A DNA stretch of 64,000 nt from Mycogone perniciosa (GCA_025331125.1 JAOALB010000133.1:30858-94857); one strand, 5' to 3'; shown: positions 46,156 through 57,816, counted from the stretch's first letter. Program-made: numbers and translations. Notes: a model not told the origin generated them from the letters alone.

Positions 46156-46801
46156 GGCGCTGTACTGTGCAGCAGGTGGCCGAGTCTGTAGGGCGCTGTC
46201 AGGTTCCTGACTTGCCTTCCCCTAGACCGTAATTCCCAGTAGTGTTTTGATAGATTGCCGCCGATCAGCGCGTATCTTAAGAGATTAGAGCTGCGATATT
46301 GTCAGGTCGATGTTGTGGTTCAACGGCAGACGAGAGGAGGCTATTCGGTCTCCTCTTTTGCCACGAGGCTGGGTGCATGGGGTTGGCTGGTACGCCCTGC
46401 CGAAGGTAACTAATCCAGGCATTTCGGTGAGCTCGGTGAAGGTTGCAGCTCAAGTAAAAAGCGACGCCCAATAATTAGGGACACAGCCTCGAAAACATTC
46501 ATATTTCCACAACAGTCAGTGGTGCAGAGCCAAGTCGCGACAGCATCAGATTTCGGATTAAGAGCGTCCGTAGGGTGAGCAAGACGCCGTGAATTTCTGC
46601 AGCAACTAGTTCACAATAGGAATGACATATATGGACCAGTAATTTACATCCTTTCCCATTATCTTCATTGTCGCTTCCAATCTTAGATGATGTGTTTGCA
46701 GAATGCTATGGGGCCCTGTCATGATAGATAAACTGCTCGAGTTGGCGCCACCTCCTAAAAGTTGCCACCATCCTACCGCCCGTAGCGAAGTTGTTCAATA
46801 A
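46156..46801. other. Intergenic spacer
   Basis: No gene was recognised between the two small minus-strand genes. Confidence 0.4.
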
Positions 46802-47437
46802 TCATCTCCGCTTCCTGCGGTCTTCCTCCCGGTAAAACTTGAGGCCGTATGAGAGAAGAAACCCTTCCACACTGCCACCTTCTCCCTGCATACATCTGAC
46901 TTCTGCCCGAGTAAAGAGGGACTCCACAAGGCCTCTTTGAGAACCAAAGATGGAGGGTTCACCTCTTCCTCTTTTTCCTCCAGTTCGTCTGGCTTGCCAA
47001 GAAAAAACGCCGCGATTGACTTTGCTTTTTGGCAATCCTGACATCTGTAGAAACGCAGACCAAAGCAGATCTCGAATGACACGGCATCGCCGTACATACG
47101 ATTGGCGAACGCCAGTTGTTCCGGGGATAAGAAATGCTCCGCAAGCTGTCTTGGCCCTACCTCGTCTATGTCTATGTGCAAATAGTCTCTCGCACAGTGG
47201 CTTCCAACATTCTCCAAATATATATCCCAGGCATCACTACCATTGTCCTCATATTCTCTTGGACGGAGTTTTGCCTCACGAAGGTCCTTCTCTTCATAAG
47301 GGTTGAGGAGTTCTGAATACATCCATACGGCGGAACTCTCAATCATGCGTCTCATGTAATATAATAGCTGCTTTATGGAGAAAAAGCGGTTCACGTCTTT
47401 CCAATCAGAAGCGAGTGTATCCGTACAATCTTAAGTG
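46802..47437 (-). CDS. Hypothetical protein with repeated GL-x2-Y-x2-ED motif, 5' incomplete
   Basis: The readable part runs from about 47437 to 46963. A 77-bp intron (GTGAAC ... TATGCAG, 46962-46886) leads to a last exon 46885-46802 encoding GEGGSVEGFLLSYGLKFYRE and EDRRKRR. An internal related copy reads FEICFGLRFYRCQDCQKAKS. The middle has IDEVGPRQLAEHFLSPEQLA and FANRMYGDAV. The frame is closed by a stop just upstream of 47437, so another exon is needed. A coding-looking stretch at about 47500-47610 (EFDVKVGNQYSSPEEAISRI) may supply it, but I could not find an in-frame join. No family was recognised; it is related in motif to the 45.7-kb gene. Confidence 0.5.
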
Positions 47438-47689
47438 CGCTGATAGCAATCCAGCAGCATTAGTGACAGCCCCATCAGGTTGCTAATTCTACCGAGTAGT
47501 ATTTCAACGCGATCAAGATCCTTGAAATTGCTTCTTCGGGCGAGGAATACTGATTTCCGACCTTCACGTCAAACTCGGCTCCTTCAACACAAAAATGGCA
47601 TCCGCCAAAATGAGATACTCATCAGTGCTATTATGACAGTCTGCCTCACTTTGACGTAACGGTCGCCTGCAACCTTATTCACAAGGCAA

Positions 47690-48970
47690 TCAACCAATAG
47701 GCACCCGATTTCTTTCCACCTCGAGCGCAGCCAGCACAAAGGCAGCCTCCCCCAGCACGCTATTCCTGATAATCGGTCTCGAGAGGTAGTATTCAGCGCT
47801 AGCCGTCGAGTTGAGGGTGCAATCTGCCACCGTTTGGTTGAAACCGATGGTTCCAAAACCGGTATCCGTGACGAAATTCTTAACGACGTATTCAAACGCC
47901 CGAAATGCCGCTTCCTGGAACTGGCCATCTTTGGGAACCAGACCATTGCTTTGCGACATTAGAATGGCCGCAATAAACAGTGCAGTGCTCGAGCCCTCGA
48001 TGTAGTTTCCTTGTTCCTCGTGTGCGATAGTGAGTTGCCGCCAGGCGCCAGTGTTGGGATCGGCGTATTTGACCAGGGCTGGTACGATCGGACGCGCGAC
48101 CTCTTTGAGCCCAAAGCATATCTTAGCCAGTCCGTCGAAGCTTTTGCTCTCCGTCATCATCTTGGGAGATGTACATTGGAGCACCTCCCAAGATTCTGCG
48201 ACCCCCATGAAGAACAGGCCTAACGAGCGGCCCCAGATAAAAGGGCTACGACCAGTGTCCTTGCCTGCCCAGGTGGCATTATGAATAGCATTGTATCCGT
48301 GAACGAGCAAGCCGGTTGCAGGATCGATGGTATTCGCGTGCATGATCTGCAGCTGTTGAACAAGATTATGATGCAAGTTATTTCCCTCACGTTGCGGTCC
48401 CGAGTCATAAAACTGTCTATCGGGATCCCAACCACCAATCTTCATGAGCTCTAGTGCCATGTATGGCAGCAAAGAGAAGGCGCCTTCTATAGAAGTCGTT
48501 TCCGGGAAAGCGGCGCCGTACGGATATCCTCCTAATCGGTTGACTTTCTGCAGTAGAAAGGAACCTTTGATGGCATTATATGCCTCTTCCATGATGCCAG
48601 TGGGCCTGACGAGGCCTGACCTCCTTGCCTTGTCGATAGTATAGGCCACCGAAAAGCGATCGAGAGGAAGGAATGCGTCGACGTTGACATCCCTCAGCAA
48701 CGGAGATGCCGCTTCAAGGACATCCTTCAGATATAACGAGTACTTGGGCTTGACGTCGGGGTACTGGGCTACAGTGCGTTCAATAGCCAAAGCCAAAATG
48801 CCGGCCTCGAGCGTGCTGTTGGTAGCATACGACAGTTCAATGCCTTGCTTCCGTGCTATGATGCTGTCAAGCATCCGTTGGGAGTATGGCGTTCTGTCGT
48901 CGTAGTCATACGGCACAGCTGCAGATATGACGGGGCAAAGGACAAGGACGATGGCAGTGAAGAGATGCAT
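47690..48970 (-). CDS. GH105-like unsaturated rhamnogalacturonyl hydrolase
   Basis: An ORF of 426 residues starts at ATG 48970 with a clear signal peptide (MHLFTAIVLVLCPVISAAVP). An in-frame extension upstream lacks leader character, so the internal ATG was chosen. The (alpha/alpha)6-barrel landmarks of the YteR/RhiN family are present: MHANTIDPATGLLVHGY, GRSPFIWGRSLGLFFMGVAE and EEQGNYIEGSSTALFIAAI. Bacterial and fungal family members remove unsaturated galacturonic acid from pectin fragments, outside the cell in fungi. The usual LDG motif that carries the catalytic Asp reads IEGAF here, so the acid would be Glu. Activity is therefore uncertain, though the fold assignment is good. Confidence 0.82.
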   Translation of the reverse strand: MHLFTAIVLVLCPVISAAVPYDYDDRTPYSQRMLDSIIARKQGIELSYATNSTLEAGILALAIERTVAQYPDVKPKYSLYLKDVLEAASPLLRDVNVDAFLPLDRFSVAYTIDKARRSGLVRPTGIMEEAYNAIKGSFLLQKVNRLGGYPYGAAFPETTSIEGAFSLLPYMALELMKIGGWDPDRQFYDSGPQREGNNLHHNLVQQLQIMHANTIDPATGLLVHGYNAIHNATWAGKDTGRSPFIWGRSLGLFFMGVAESWEVLQCTSPKMMTESKSFDGLAKICFGLKEVARPIVPALVKYADPNTGAWRQLTIAHEEQGNYIEGSSTALFIAAILMSQSNGLVPKDGQFQEAAFRAFEYVVKNFVTDTGFGTIGFNQTVADCTLNSTASAEYYLSRPIIRNSVLGEAAFVLAALEVERNRVPIG

Positions 48971-49841
48971 GATGGCAAGGTCCTGGAGCGACGACCGATA
49001 AACTGGGGTTGGTTGGCATGGAGCACGAGAACCAGAGGCGAAAAACACTCGCCTTTCTGAATGAATCGACAGACTGAACATATTCACTTATGTAGGGACA
49101 CGATGGCACGGTGTAGTAAACTTTCATCTTGTCGGCAAGGTACAACTTTAACATGCGATGGGAATATCTATATGAACTGAAGCACGCCAGTTTCATTATT
49201 AAGTTTCTGCAAAGTTGTCAGTTGCAGAGATGACTTTCGGCAGTAGAAGAAAAAATTCTTATACTCTAATTTGTATATAGTCTGAAGACTGTAAGCTGCA
49301 TGTATTTTGGTCTGCAAATATCTAGAATGGAAGGTCGTGAGCTTACGATGAATCGGACTAGGAATGGTCCGTCCCGATATTGCCGAGCCGTCTCGGACTT
49401 CGTGATGGCGTGACGCAACTTATCTTCATCATTGCCATAGTTAGCCTCATCAATATTCGTCACGACGCAGCAGCCATTCACCCTTTCATCAATCATCCGC
49501 AGTGGGAAACTCTTTATTCATTTTACTCAGTATTAGCAGTGGGTTGATTATCATCTCTCCTCACATAGTCTGCGCTTGGACGGCCACGTTGCTTGACCTC
49601 CTTCTTCCTCCGCAGCTCCCAGTTCATTTTACAGGTACGGACTTTGGATTAAGCCGCAAATTTCCCCATCGCCTTTCTCCCATCGTCGCCCGATATTCGC
49701 CTCCCAGAATAAGGAATGGTGATCTTTTGCTCCCTGTCCATCAAGGTGCAGCGTGCAGGGCCTTTCCCTGCAAGCATCCAGGTCATGTCGTTGCAACCAG
49801 AACCTTGATGGCCTAGCCGACTCGATGTCGCATCCAATAGC
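48971..49841. other. Intergenic spacer
   Basis: This is the 5' flank of the GH105-like gene and the 3' flank of the next minus-strand gene. No gene was recognised. Confidence 0.4.
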
Positions 49842-50371
49842 TTATAGTGATGGTCGTGCTGGATTTAGGAAGTTGAATCCAACAATGCCCTCGGCCACTA
49901 CGTGGTTTCGCCCAGGAGAAGAGCGTGAGTAGAGGGACACGCGCCTCCCAATGATTCCCTCGTTTCCGACTTCAAGTGAAAGCGGCTCGTCTAGCGGAAG
50001 CTCAACAAAGGCCTTACTGGATGGCGTGGCTGTCGTGGGCAAGGAAAACTGGCGAAACAGCCCGCAGTCCTCTGCTCTTCTCGTCAGGTCCCCACTAGAG
50101 CTGTTCCGTGATGTTAGCATTGGCCTGGATGCTATCGGCATATGCTGTGAAGCACTTACTGGATCACAATCCGAAGATCCGACAGCTCGTTCAAGTCGCA
50201 GGTTGCGTCTGGCGTGAGTCTTGCATGTGTCGCCTCTGAGCTTCCTGGGCAGCCTGGAGTGTGAAATGCGAGATCGCCACGAATCATTCCACAACGGCCA
50301 GCATTGTCCGGAGGACCGAGGGCGACCAGCGCACCTCCCCGCGGCCTGTTGGTAACTTCGGGGCCACACAT
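49842..50371 (-). CDS. Two-exon hypothetical protein
   Basis: Exon 1 (50371-50160) and exon 2 (50100-49842) join in frame across a 59-bp intron (GTAAGT donor, GCTAAC branch, ACAG acceptor), giving about 156 residues. The sequence runs MCGPEVTNRPRGGALVALG and PGCPGSSEATHARLTPDATC, then DLNELSDLRIVIHSSGDLTR and FVELPLDEPLSLEV. It ends VAEGIVGFNFLNPARPSL. It has several Cys and Pro residues but no leader in the proposed start. An upstream exon with a leader cannot be excluded, because the frame is closed only about 8 codons upstream. The strong intron supports a real gene; no family was recognised. Confidence 0.5.
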
Positions 50372-50864
50372 GACTGGTGTCGACGTGATGTAACTTCAGC
50401 TCCCTCCACCGTTGGGACAGAGTGGAAGGAGGTTTTACGGCCCTCTCCCGAGATACGCCCACCAATATATACAAGTACCTAGAGGATGACGAAAGCGCCG
50501 CCTGACACCCTATGAGCTTGTTTCACCAGCCATCTCACCTTGTTTTATGTCATAATCGCGGTCTGGATGCCAGGCATATGCCGGGCTGGCGTGCGCGGGT
50601 TGATGGTGGCCCAATCAGAACCTTGCATTCTTAGCTTCACTTCCCCATCTGGCAACTCCAGTGAGCAAGTTTGAGAGGGAATGCTCAGGAAACGCTTCAG
50701 ACCAACCAGCTGCCATAATATTGGCAGCTAAATGATTCCATTGCTTCCGATTCCGCTTCCCTCCGAACGATAACACGAGTTTCATTCTGAAGAGTGCATA
50801 TTGGCTGATTAATTCGAGTCGCCTATAGGTCCCCTCCCCACCGTAAACGGACGGCGTAAAAGAG
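50372..50864. other. Divergent promoter region before the SOD gene
   Basis: This spacer lies between the minus-strand hypothetical gene and the plus-strand superoxide dismutase. No further gene was recognised. Confidence 0.4.
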
Positions 50865-51771
50865 ATGGCCTCTCAACTCCTCTTCGTCGCATCCCTCCTC
50901 CTCTTACCCCTCACCTGCCACTGTTCTTCTGAGGATTCTATAGCATCGAAGCCTCAGTTCACAAGCATTCCCGATCCTCAGTACGGTTCATATTCGCCCA
51001 CCATGTCCGTCGGCACCTTCAGCCTCCCAGCGTTGCCATACGCCTACAATGTATGTGTTGATACTATGCTACGAATCTGTGTGCCCATCAAGGTCCATCG
51101 TCACTAAAAGCTGTTGTTATACAGGCTCTTGAGCTCAGCATCTCAGCTCAGATCATGGAGCTTCATCATAGCAAGCATCACCAGACCTATGTCAACAACC
51201 TCAACAATGCCCTCAAGTCCTACGCTACCGCCATCTCTGCCAACGATGTCCCCTCTCAAATCGCTCTCCAATCTGCCATCAAGTTCAACGGCGGTGGCCA
51301 CATTAATCACTCCCTCTTCTGGGAAAACCTATCACCGGCTAACTCGCCCGACGCAGACCCACAGAGTGCGCCTACCTTGATGGCCGAAGTTGCCAAGACC
51401 TGGGGCAGCTTGGAGGGCTTCAAGGAGGCCATGGGCAAGGCACTCTTGGGTCTGCAGGGCAGTGGCTGGGGATGGTTAGTCCAGGATGGACATGCGTTGC
51501 GCATTGTCACGACCAAGGATCAGGACCCTGTTGTTAGTGGCGAGGTGCCCATCTTTGGTATCGACATGTGGGAGCATGCATATTACCTGCAGGTAGGCGT
51601 GCCGAGTTATCCATTTACGAGAGTCGTTTTCACTGACTGTGCGACCAGTACTTGAACGGCAAAGCTGCTTATGTGGAGAACATCTGGAAGGTCATCAACT
51701 GGAAGACGGCTGAGCGCCGTTTCATTGGCGGTCGGGACGACGCCTTCAAGGTTCTCAAGGCTTCGATGTAA
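50865..51771 (+). CDS. Mn/Fe superoxide dismutase with N-terminal secretion-like leader
   Basis: Exons 50865-51050, 51125-51592 and 51649-51771 encode 258 residues. Introns start GTATGT and GTAGGC. The enzyme converts superoxide to hydrogen peroxide. The Fe/Mn-SOD domain covers about residues 50-255: FSLPALPYAYNALE, MELHHSKHHQTYVNNLN, GGGHINHSLFWENL, GSGWGWLVQDG and DMWEHAYYLQY. The four metal ligands (three His and the Asp of DMWEHAYY) are in place. Mitochondrial MnSODs begin with a basic presequence. This protein instead starts MASQLLFVASLLLLPLTCHC, a hydrophobic, neutral signal peptide, so export to the cell surface is likely (inference). Metal choice cannot be proven from sequence. Confidence 0.92.
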
Positions 51772-53211
51772 GGGAATGGATACGATTGGTACATGACTGA
51801 TACCACACACCGGAAGCAGACCCTGAATACATTGCCAACAATCTGTTGTCTTCCGAGGCGGGAAGCCTCGCTTGTTGTGCCCCAGCATCGTGCTGGATAT
51901 CTTCGAGCTTTGAGCCTCAGTCAAGTTGCGGGTGATCTCGCCCGAAAGGCCATCGCCCATTTTTGTGACAAACATGACTGTGCCACGACAGACAAGGTGG
52001 TTTTGAATGCACATATACTTCGTGCTTGTTCTTCTTCAGCAATGGACGCTGTTTCGATGATTGTCGCGGCCCTCGGTATCACCATGTCTCTTAACTATTC
52101 ACCTTTGTAACCAGGTCTCGGAGAGTCCGCAAGTCCCAGCCACATCCTAACGGAGACCTGCATTCGAGTAAGGCGGTCTCAGATCTTCGTGCACCACACA
52201 TGCACGTAAATGAGGCCCATGAAGCTCCCACCATCTAGTAATACCACACCAATGCAGGAACGAAGGCGAGGTGGCTGGAACGGACAGATACAATGACTCC
52301 GTGGCACAGCCGTTGCTACTGTGCATCTGAGCAATGATGACGGCTTCATGCAAGTCTCATAGAGAGGTAATTTGCCACCTGTTTCCGTGAAACCCAACAA
52401 ACTTTTGTCTCATTAGTATGGTTGTGGCAAGTTAACGAGATGAGCCGCACTCAACTCGTACAAAACGGCAACATCCTTGATTCATCCCTAGAAAGGTATC
52501 CACGATCCATCTATTTTAAGTTGCTTTTTCTTTTATGCAGAAACCCTTGGTAATTCTCAGGAATGGAAGCGTGCATGTCCTCGCCAAGCTTCCCGATGGA
52601 GCGGCATCCCCGAGGGTCGTTTGAGTGAGATGAGTACGACCCGAGACAAACTACTGGACCGAAGACGGAAATGCGATTTGTGTAATTGCACGGATTGATG
52701 ATCGCAATAAGGTGGTCTCGCACAGCGGCTGAGATTTGTCTTGAAACTTGTATACTTTGTCGGCTCATGGCATCGTCAGGTAGTTCGGTTGTCTCGACGC
52801 ATCGGCGGTATCCCATCCTCTGCTGCTAGAACCCGAGCCAATATCATACTGTGAGAAGCTGTATTCCAAGAAATTCGCCCTGTCTTCCCGAAATGAACAG
52901 GAGATTTACAGGCTGCAGTACATGATTTAAGGAAATGAGAGGATGGTTGGACTTGACGGGAACACGGGAACTCACCGACAGTGGCGCCAAGGCAGAGTAC
53001 AAACTTCGTTCAGAAGAATCACCGATGTTAAGGTTGTGTGATGACAGAGAGATCTCAACGCTCCGCAAGATATAAAAGGGGACACCAGGATGGACTGTTC
53101 CGTTTAATCAAAATCGTTGACCAACTGGGTGGAATTGAACAATACTTGTCGTTCATTTCTAGAGATTCACTCTCTTACTCTCGTTTAACTACTCTCCTAA
53201 GAGTTCCCACC
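51772..53211. other. Long spacer between SOD and wall-protein genes
   Basis: About 1.4 kb with no supported gene. The last 150 bp is CT-rich before the next ATG. Short frames at 52179-52816 (minus) and 52844-53068 (minus) lack protein features. Confidence 0.45.
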
Positions 53212-54522
53212 ATGGTAAACAAAGCTATCGTTTGCTTCACCCTCTTGGGTATTGGGTACGCCGATTTCATCTAGTATCTGTCTGACACAACGAGCGGCAG
53301 AGCTAACCTCTGCAATAGAGTCGGTGTTGTTAGTGCAACTGATAATACCGTGACTGTCACCGTCACCAATACTGAGACGGAGACCGTCACGGCGTGTGCC
53401 TCGTCATGCTACTCCACCGTGAGCAACTGCGTCTCGACAGTGTCCTTGGTTACCTCGACACAGACACTCCCCGGGACCATCACCCTCAACAGCACTACAA
53501 CTGAAACCAATGTCGTATCTACTGGAAGCTCGTCGGACGCAACTCACTCGGCATCTTCGTCTTCCACCTTGTATGGAACAAGCACGACAACCTACCCAAC
53601 CGGGTCTTCTACTACAAGCCGAGCCACTGAAACTGTGACTTCATCTTCCTTTACCAGTGCGGACTCTAGTCAACTGCCCAATTCTTCCACCAGAAGCAGC
53701 ACATCTTGCACGGATGCCTATGGCTGCGGATCCTCCACCACTTCCGGAGGCATCGACTCTTCTACTCTGCCTGGAACCTCTTCCTCCTCATTGTTGAGCT
53801 CGTTGTATTCCGCAACCACGCAAACAACTGCGACCTTCCCAGCAACGACGACCTCGACCGATGAAGACATCACGACAAAGACAACCCTCAAGTCCACGCT
53901 TACTCAAAGCGTCACCGTTTCGGAGAGCTCGGCTACTTCACCAGAGACTACTACAAACTCATACCATTCACAGACTACCACTACCCCGTCTGGAACAACT
54001 GACTCTGCTGCATTGCCCATCTCAACCACCACTACAAGCCCATCCCACAAGCCCTGCGTGCCGTCCTCCAAGCCCACCTCCTCACCAAGCTACAGCAACT
54101 CAACCCTCCCTACCACCGCCTTTTCTTCAAGCATTTCCCTCAGCACGGGACACTCTCACTCAACGACCAGTTCCGTCACCAGTATAGACTCCTCAGCCGC
54201 ACCAGGCTCGCCTTCAAGCTCACCTTCAAGCTCTTCTTCTTCTTCTTCTTCGTCTCTCTACCCAACTGCCCCCTCCAACTCCACCAGTCGACAAACTTCC
54301 ACTATTTTGTTCGAGTCCACTGCCGATGGCATTACTCAACCTGCAACGTCTTCATCTATCCCCACCACATTCTTAACGGCTACAAGCGAGTCTCGATATA
54401 GTTCCACCTCGACGATGACTCCTACTGCTACTCCGCCTGAGTATGAGCTCCCGCCGTATGACATTCCGTCTTATGAGCTGCCTCCTTCGTATGGCCGCAG
54501 GATGCGAAGAGTTCAATGGTAG
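53212..54522 (+). CDS. Ser/Thr-rich cell-surface protein
   Basis: Exon 1 (53212-53255) carries a leader start, MVNKAIVCFTLLGIG. A 63-bp intron (GTACGC donor, GCTAAC branch, ATAG acceptor) leads to exon 2 (53319-54522), giving 415 residues. After the leader (VGVVSATD) come TVTVTVTNTETETVTACASS and a cysteine group CASSCYSTVSNCVSTV. The next 300 residues are mostly Ser and Thr, with a TTC/TCT slippage run near 54230-54255. Such stretches are O-mannosylated in fungal wall proteins and adhesins. The C-terminus is unusual. A Pro/Tyr-rich motif repeats (YELPPYDIP, SYELPPSYG) and the end is basic (RRMRRVQW), with no GPI-anchor hydrophobic tail. Confidence 0.78.
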
Positions 54523-54923
54523 ATATGCCCCAAACATAGGATGGGAAAAAGTGAAGGGGGGGATGAACTCTGGAAGGGGGAAAATTGGATGTAGAGACGG
54601 TTGGTAGGGGAAGTAGTGGTGTCATTACAGGGCGATGGGTATGGATGTTTCTATAGTTTTCTTTCAGAAGTTCCAGATTTGTGGAACACAATCTTTATGA
54701 GAAGTGGTCTAGTTTGTTTTAGAAGGAGGAAATGTGTGTTCACCATATCTCTTTCAAGATCCCGAGGAATCTAGTCTTGGGTAGTAATACTCTTAGGCTT
54801 AGGACCCTTGGAAGGGATTTTCTCGGGCATACTGAGAAGCACATCTAATCCGTCATTCGAGTTCTATAATCCTCTATCTATAATTTATTATTCTTGGAAA
54901 AATCACAACGCTAATATCCCATT
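54523..54923. other. Spacer between converging genes
   Basis: This contains the 3' flanks of the wall-protein gene and the ARMT1 gene. No gene was seen. Confidence 0.4.
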
Positions 54924-56627
54924 TTATGCTCCCTCGGATAAGCACACAACAGCCCACTTGCCGTGCCATGCCCATCTTCTGGCGCCAGTATCACCACCGC
55001 CGCCCTCTGTAGCCCTCAGCTCCTCATCCTTGCCAGCCGGAAGGCCAACAACAACATCGGCCTTGCAGGTACGCAGAGACAAGACATTGACGCCAGATCC
55101 AGGACCCATGGGGCCAATCGCCTCGCTGAAGGGAGTAGTAGGGTCCCACAAAGCCTAGGTCATGTTAGCGGGACACTCATCTTAACCGGAGGGGCCACTC
55201 ACATCGCCAGTCAGCTTGCGGTAATTCAGGTCGCCCTTGAAGATGACAAGCTCGGCCTTCTGGAGATCCTTGTGCAGTTCAGGAGCCTGGTGGGGCAACC
55301 GCCAGTAGCTACCACCAGCAGTCCAGTATCGGTTCGGACGCATGATCAATTGACCTTTAGAGTGTTTTCCGACCCAGTCCTGGAAAACGAACCCAAGCTC
55401 CCCAACCTCCTTTTCAGTCAAAGGTATGGGGGTCTTGCCCAGGACCTGCTCCTCCTCGGCCGGGGTCTCGAAGAAGAACTTGGGGCGAGCAATGGAGCTG
55501 AGGAGGCCACCAAAGTCGAATGGCATGACGTCCGAGACGAACCAAGGAATGGACTTGGGGTGGAGAATAACTTGAGTAGCCAGGCCAGTGCTCAACAGGA
55601 AACCGGCCAGGACGAGATCGACATAGAGTTCGAAGCCGGCATTATCCAAGACGAAGTCAACACGGCGCACCGCCTTGCCTTCAGCCCGGGCCTTCTTGAG
55701 CAGCTTATAGGCTTCTGGGAGATGGTTGATCAAAATGTTCTTCTCGGCGGCTTTTCGGGCCTCGCTGCCCTGGAGCTTCTGGATATCTTCATAGGACACG
55801 TTGGTCAGCAGAGACAGGTCGGTAGCATTGCCCCACAGGCAGACCTCGAACATCTCGGTGAAGAGGAGTTGCTCCGCCTCAGAGTCGTGGGTGACATCCT
55901 TGTTAGCGCGGATCTGCTCAATGATGTCCTTGTATCGTGTAGCAAGCTCCAGGACGGCGTTGCGCGATGTTCGGAAAGTGCCAAACTTCTGGCGGTTGAA
56001 GATGTCATGGTCTCTCCAGTGCTTGCTGAGCTGGAAAAAGGTGCTGATTCGCCTTTGTTATATGTCAGTATTGGAAGCATGAAGAATTTGTGTCGGATTC
56101 CAATGCCTACCTATACATGTAGCACTCAGAGAACAGCCATGGGACGTTGAACCACGTTGGGTTGCCCAGCTGCTCCAGCTCCTTGTTGTAGGCGGCAACC
56201 TCATCGGGGAATCCATCGTCAGGTATGGGTCTATGGAATATTAGCTCGAAACTCCGCCGCAAAGGTGAAAAATGCGTCGTACGTCAATTGGCGGTCGTGT
56301 AGCACTTCGTACTTAAGATTGCCAAGCTGCTCAACAATCTTCTTGCCCTCGGCCTGCCTCTCGGGGTCTTCATACTTGGAGATGGCCTTGTAGACATCAT
56401 CGATGGCTCCGGTCTGGAGAAACTCGAGTCAGCAGAGATGATTCGATCGATTGAATTCGCCGGAACAGAGTTGAGGCTCACGAGAATGACGGGCCATCGC
56501 TTGCGAACAGAGTCGCTGGCAAAGGACGTGGGATCACTAGTGACCGATTTTGCTAGCCGCGCGTGTTAGCCAATGCCTCGTAGAGGACACAATCTCGTCG
56601 CATACGAGTCTTGGTATCGAATTCCAT
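54924..56627 (-). CDS. ARMT1/DUF89 damage-control phosphatase
   Basis: Six exons (56627-56606, 56552-56482, 56413-56283, 56230-56111, 56052-55203 and 55154-54924) encode 474 residues, and all five joins keep frame. Block order follows yeast YMR027W: MEFDTKT, SVRKRWPVILTGAIDDVYK, WLFSECYMYRRISTFFQLS, HDIFNRQKFGTFRTS, VCLWGNATDLSLLTN, VDFVLDNAGFELYVDLVLAG, WFVSDVMPFDF, FKGDLNYRKLTGD, SLRTCKADV and GKWAVVC. DUF89 proteins are metal-dependent phosphatases acting on damaged or side-product phosphorylated metabolites such as fructose-1-phosphate. The metal-site DNAGFE and the KGDLNYRKL block are intact, so the enzyme should be active. Confidence 0.93.
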
Positions 56628-57816
56628 CTTGAACAGTGTTCCTGACGGTATGGCTCGGTATCGTTTGTTGAGTTGTCGAAGCGAAAAGACGGCTCTCAGG
56701 GAGTCTTTATGGCGTATGGCGGGGCAATGGCGGGGTTCTACTTTTTGGAGTATCGATATGGCCACAAGGGGCAGATCCGAACTAACAATTGCGGTTCTGC
56801 AGCCTCGACGTCATAATGGATACACGCAGGGGCACTTTTTTCAAGTAACTAACTGACTGAAGTCGTGATCTGCTCTATGGCATTGAGGAATTTTTCTCAA
56901 GCGGGCCGAGGGATATTTTGAAAAGGGACTGATTTGTCTGAAGGATTAGATATGACGTCTGGTCTGCGGTTTGGTGTTTCGTTTTGGCGGTTCCTGCGGA
57001 TATCCAAGACGGCAGCAGGCCCAGAACGGTCTAGTGTGAAGTTGACATTTGATGGGCAGGTCTAGACGTATTGCCAGAAATGGTTTAGTGTTGATACCAG
57101 CTGTGCCTGACGGATCGACATGCTTCTTTCTGTAGGGAGATGATCATCCACGAATGCGTATGTACGAAAAAATATTCTGAATAAATTTTAGAATTGGAAA
57201 TACTCGTAATACATCAGAACTACGGTGTAGATTAGAGAGAGTCTATAGAAAGGTCGGGCCTTATCGTTTTGTCCGGCATGCCTATCTTGATCAGCCGAGT
57301 ATTGGGGCCAATGAGATCATACAGGGACCTGTTCCTGGATTGTATTGTACTCCGTACCAGCACGTCAAACTACATACATTCCATTGTCAAGAGAAAGGAT
57401 AAGGAAAAGAAAAGAAAAGAAAAGAAAAGTCTCAATTTTGTCCAAATTCGGTTACAAATCCAATCAATCATCTGATGAGATGCAACGTTGGCAAGCCTTG
57501 CATTCTTCCTGGTGGATGAGGATGAACCATCAATTGGAATGACAGCGCCTGGAATCTGCCTAATGACAAGCCATCACCATGACTGCCCCCACCAGCCACC
57601 TCACACAAGCCGCCACGAAGACGGGCGCAGCACAGCATCACCACCATGTCCATGTCCATGTGAACAGCACGACCAGCTGGCCGCCTCCTAGGCCTCCAAT
57701 GCCGCTGACGCTGATGCTGACGCTGGGCCGTCAACTCTCATAAAACCCAAGACCGTTTCGTTTCTCATCTTCGAATAACATCGCGGTGCTTCACTCGCTC
57801 GAGCGCCTCCCAAGCC
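56628..57816. other. Spacer between divergent genes
   Basis: About 1.2 kb, divergent promoters of ARMT1 and the GIY-YIG-like gene. It contains a GTACTCCGTAC palindrome (57347-57357) and an AAAAG pentamer repeat (57405-57429). No gene was recognised. Confidence 0.45.
57405..57429. repeat. (AAAAG)5 microsatellite
   Basis: Five AAAAG units lie in the spacer, about 390 bp upstream of the next plus-strand start. Confidence 0.8.

Noticed and set aside
49842..50474. A 210-codon minus-strand frame beginning at 50474
   Set aside because: A spliced two-exon model in this region has a strong GTAAGT intron and a better protein, so the continuous frame is likely partly shadow.
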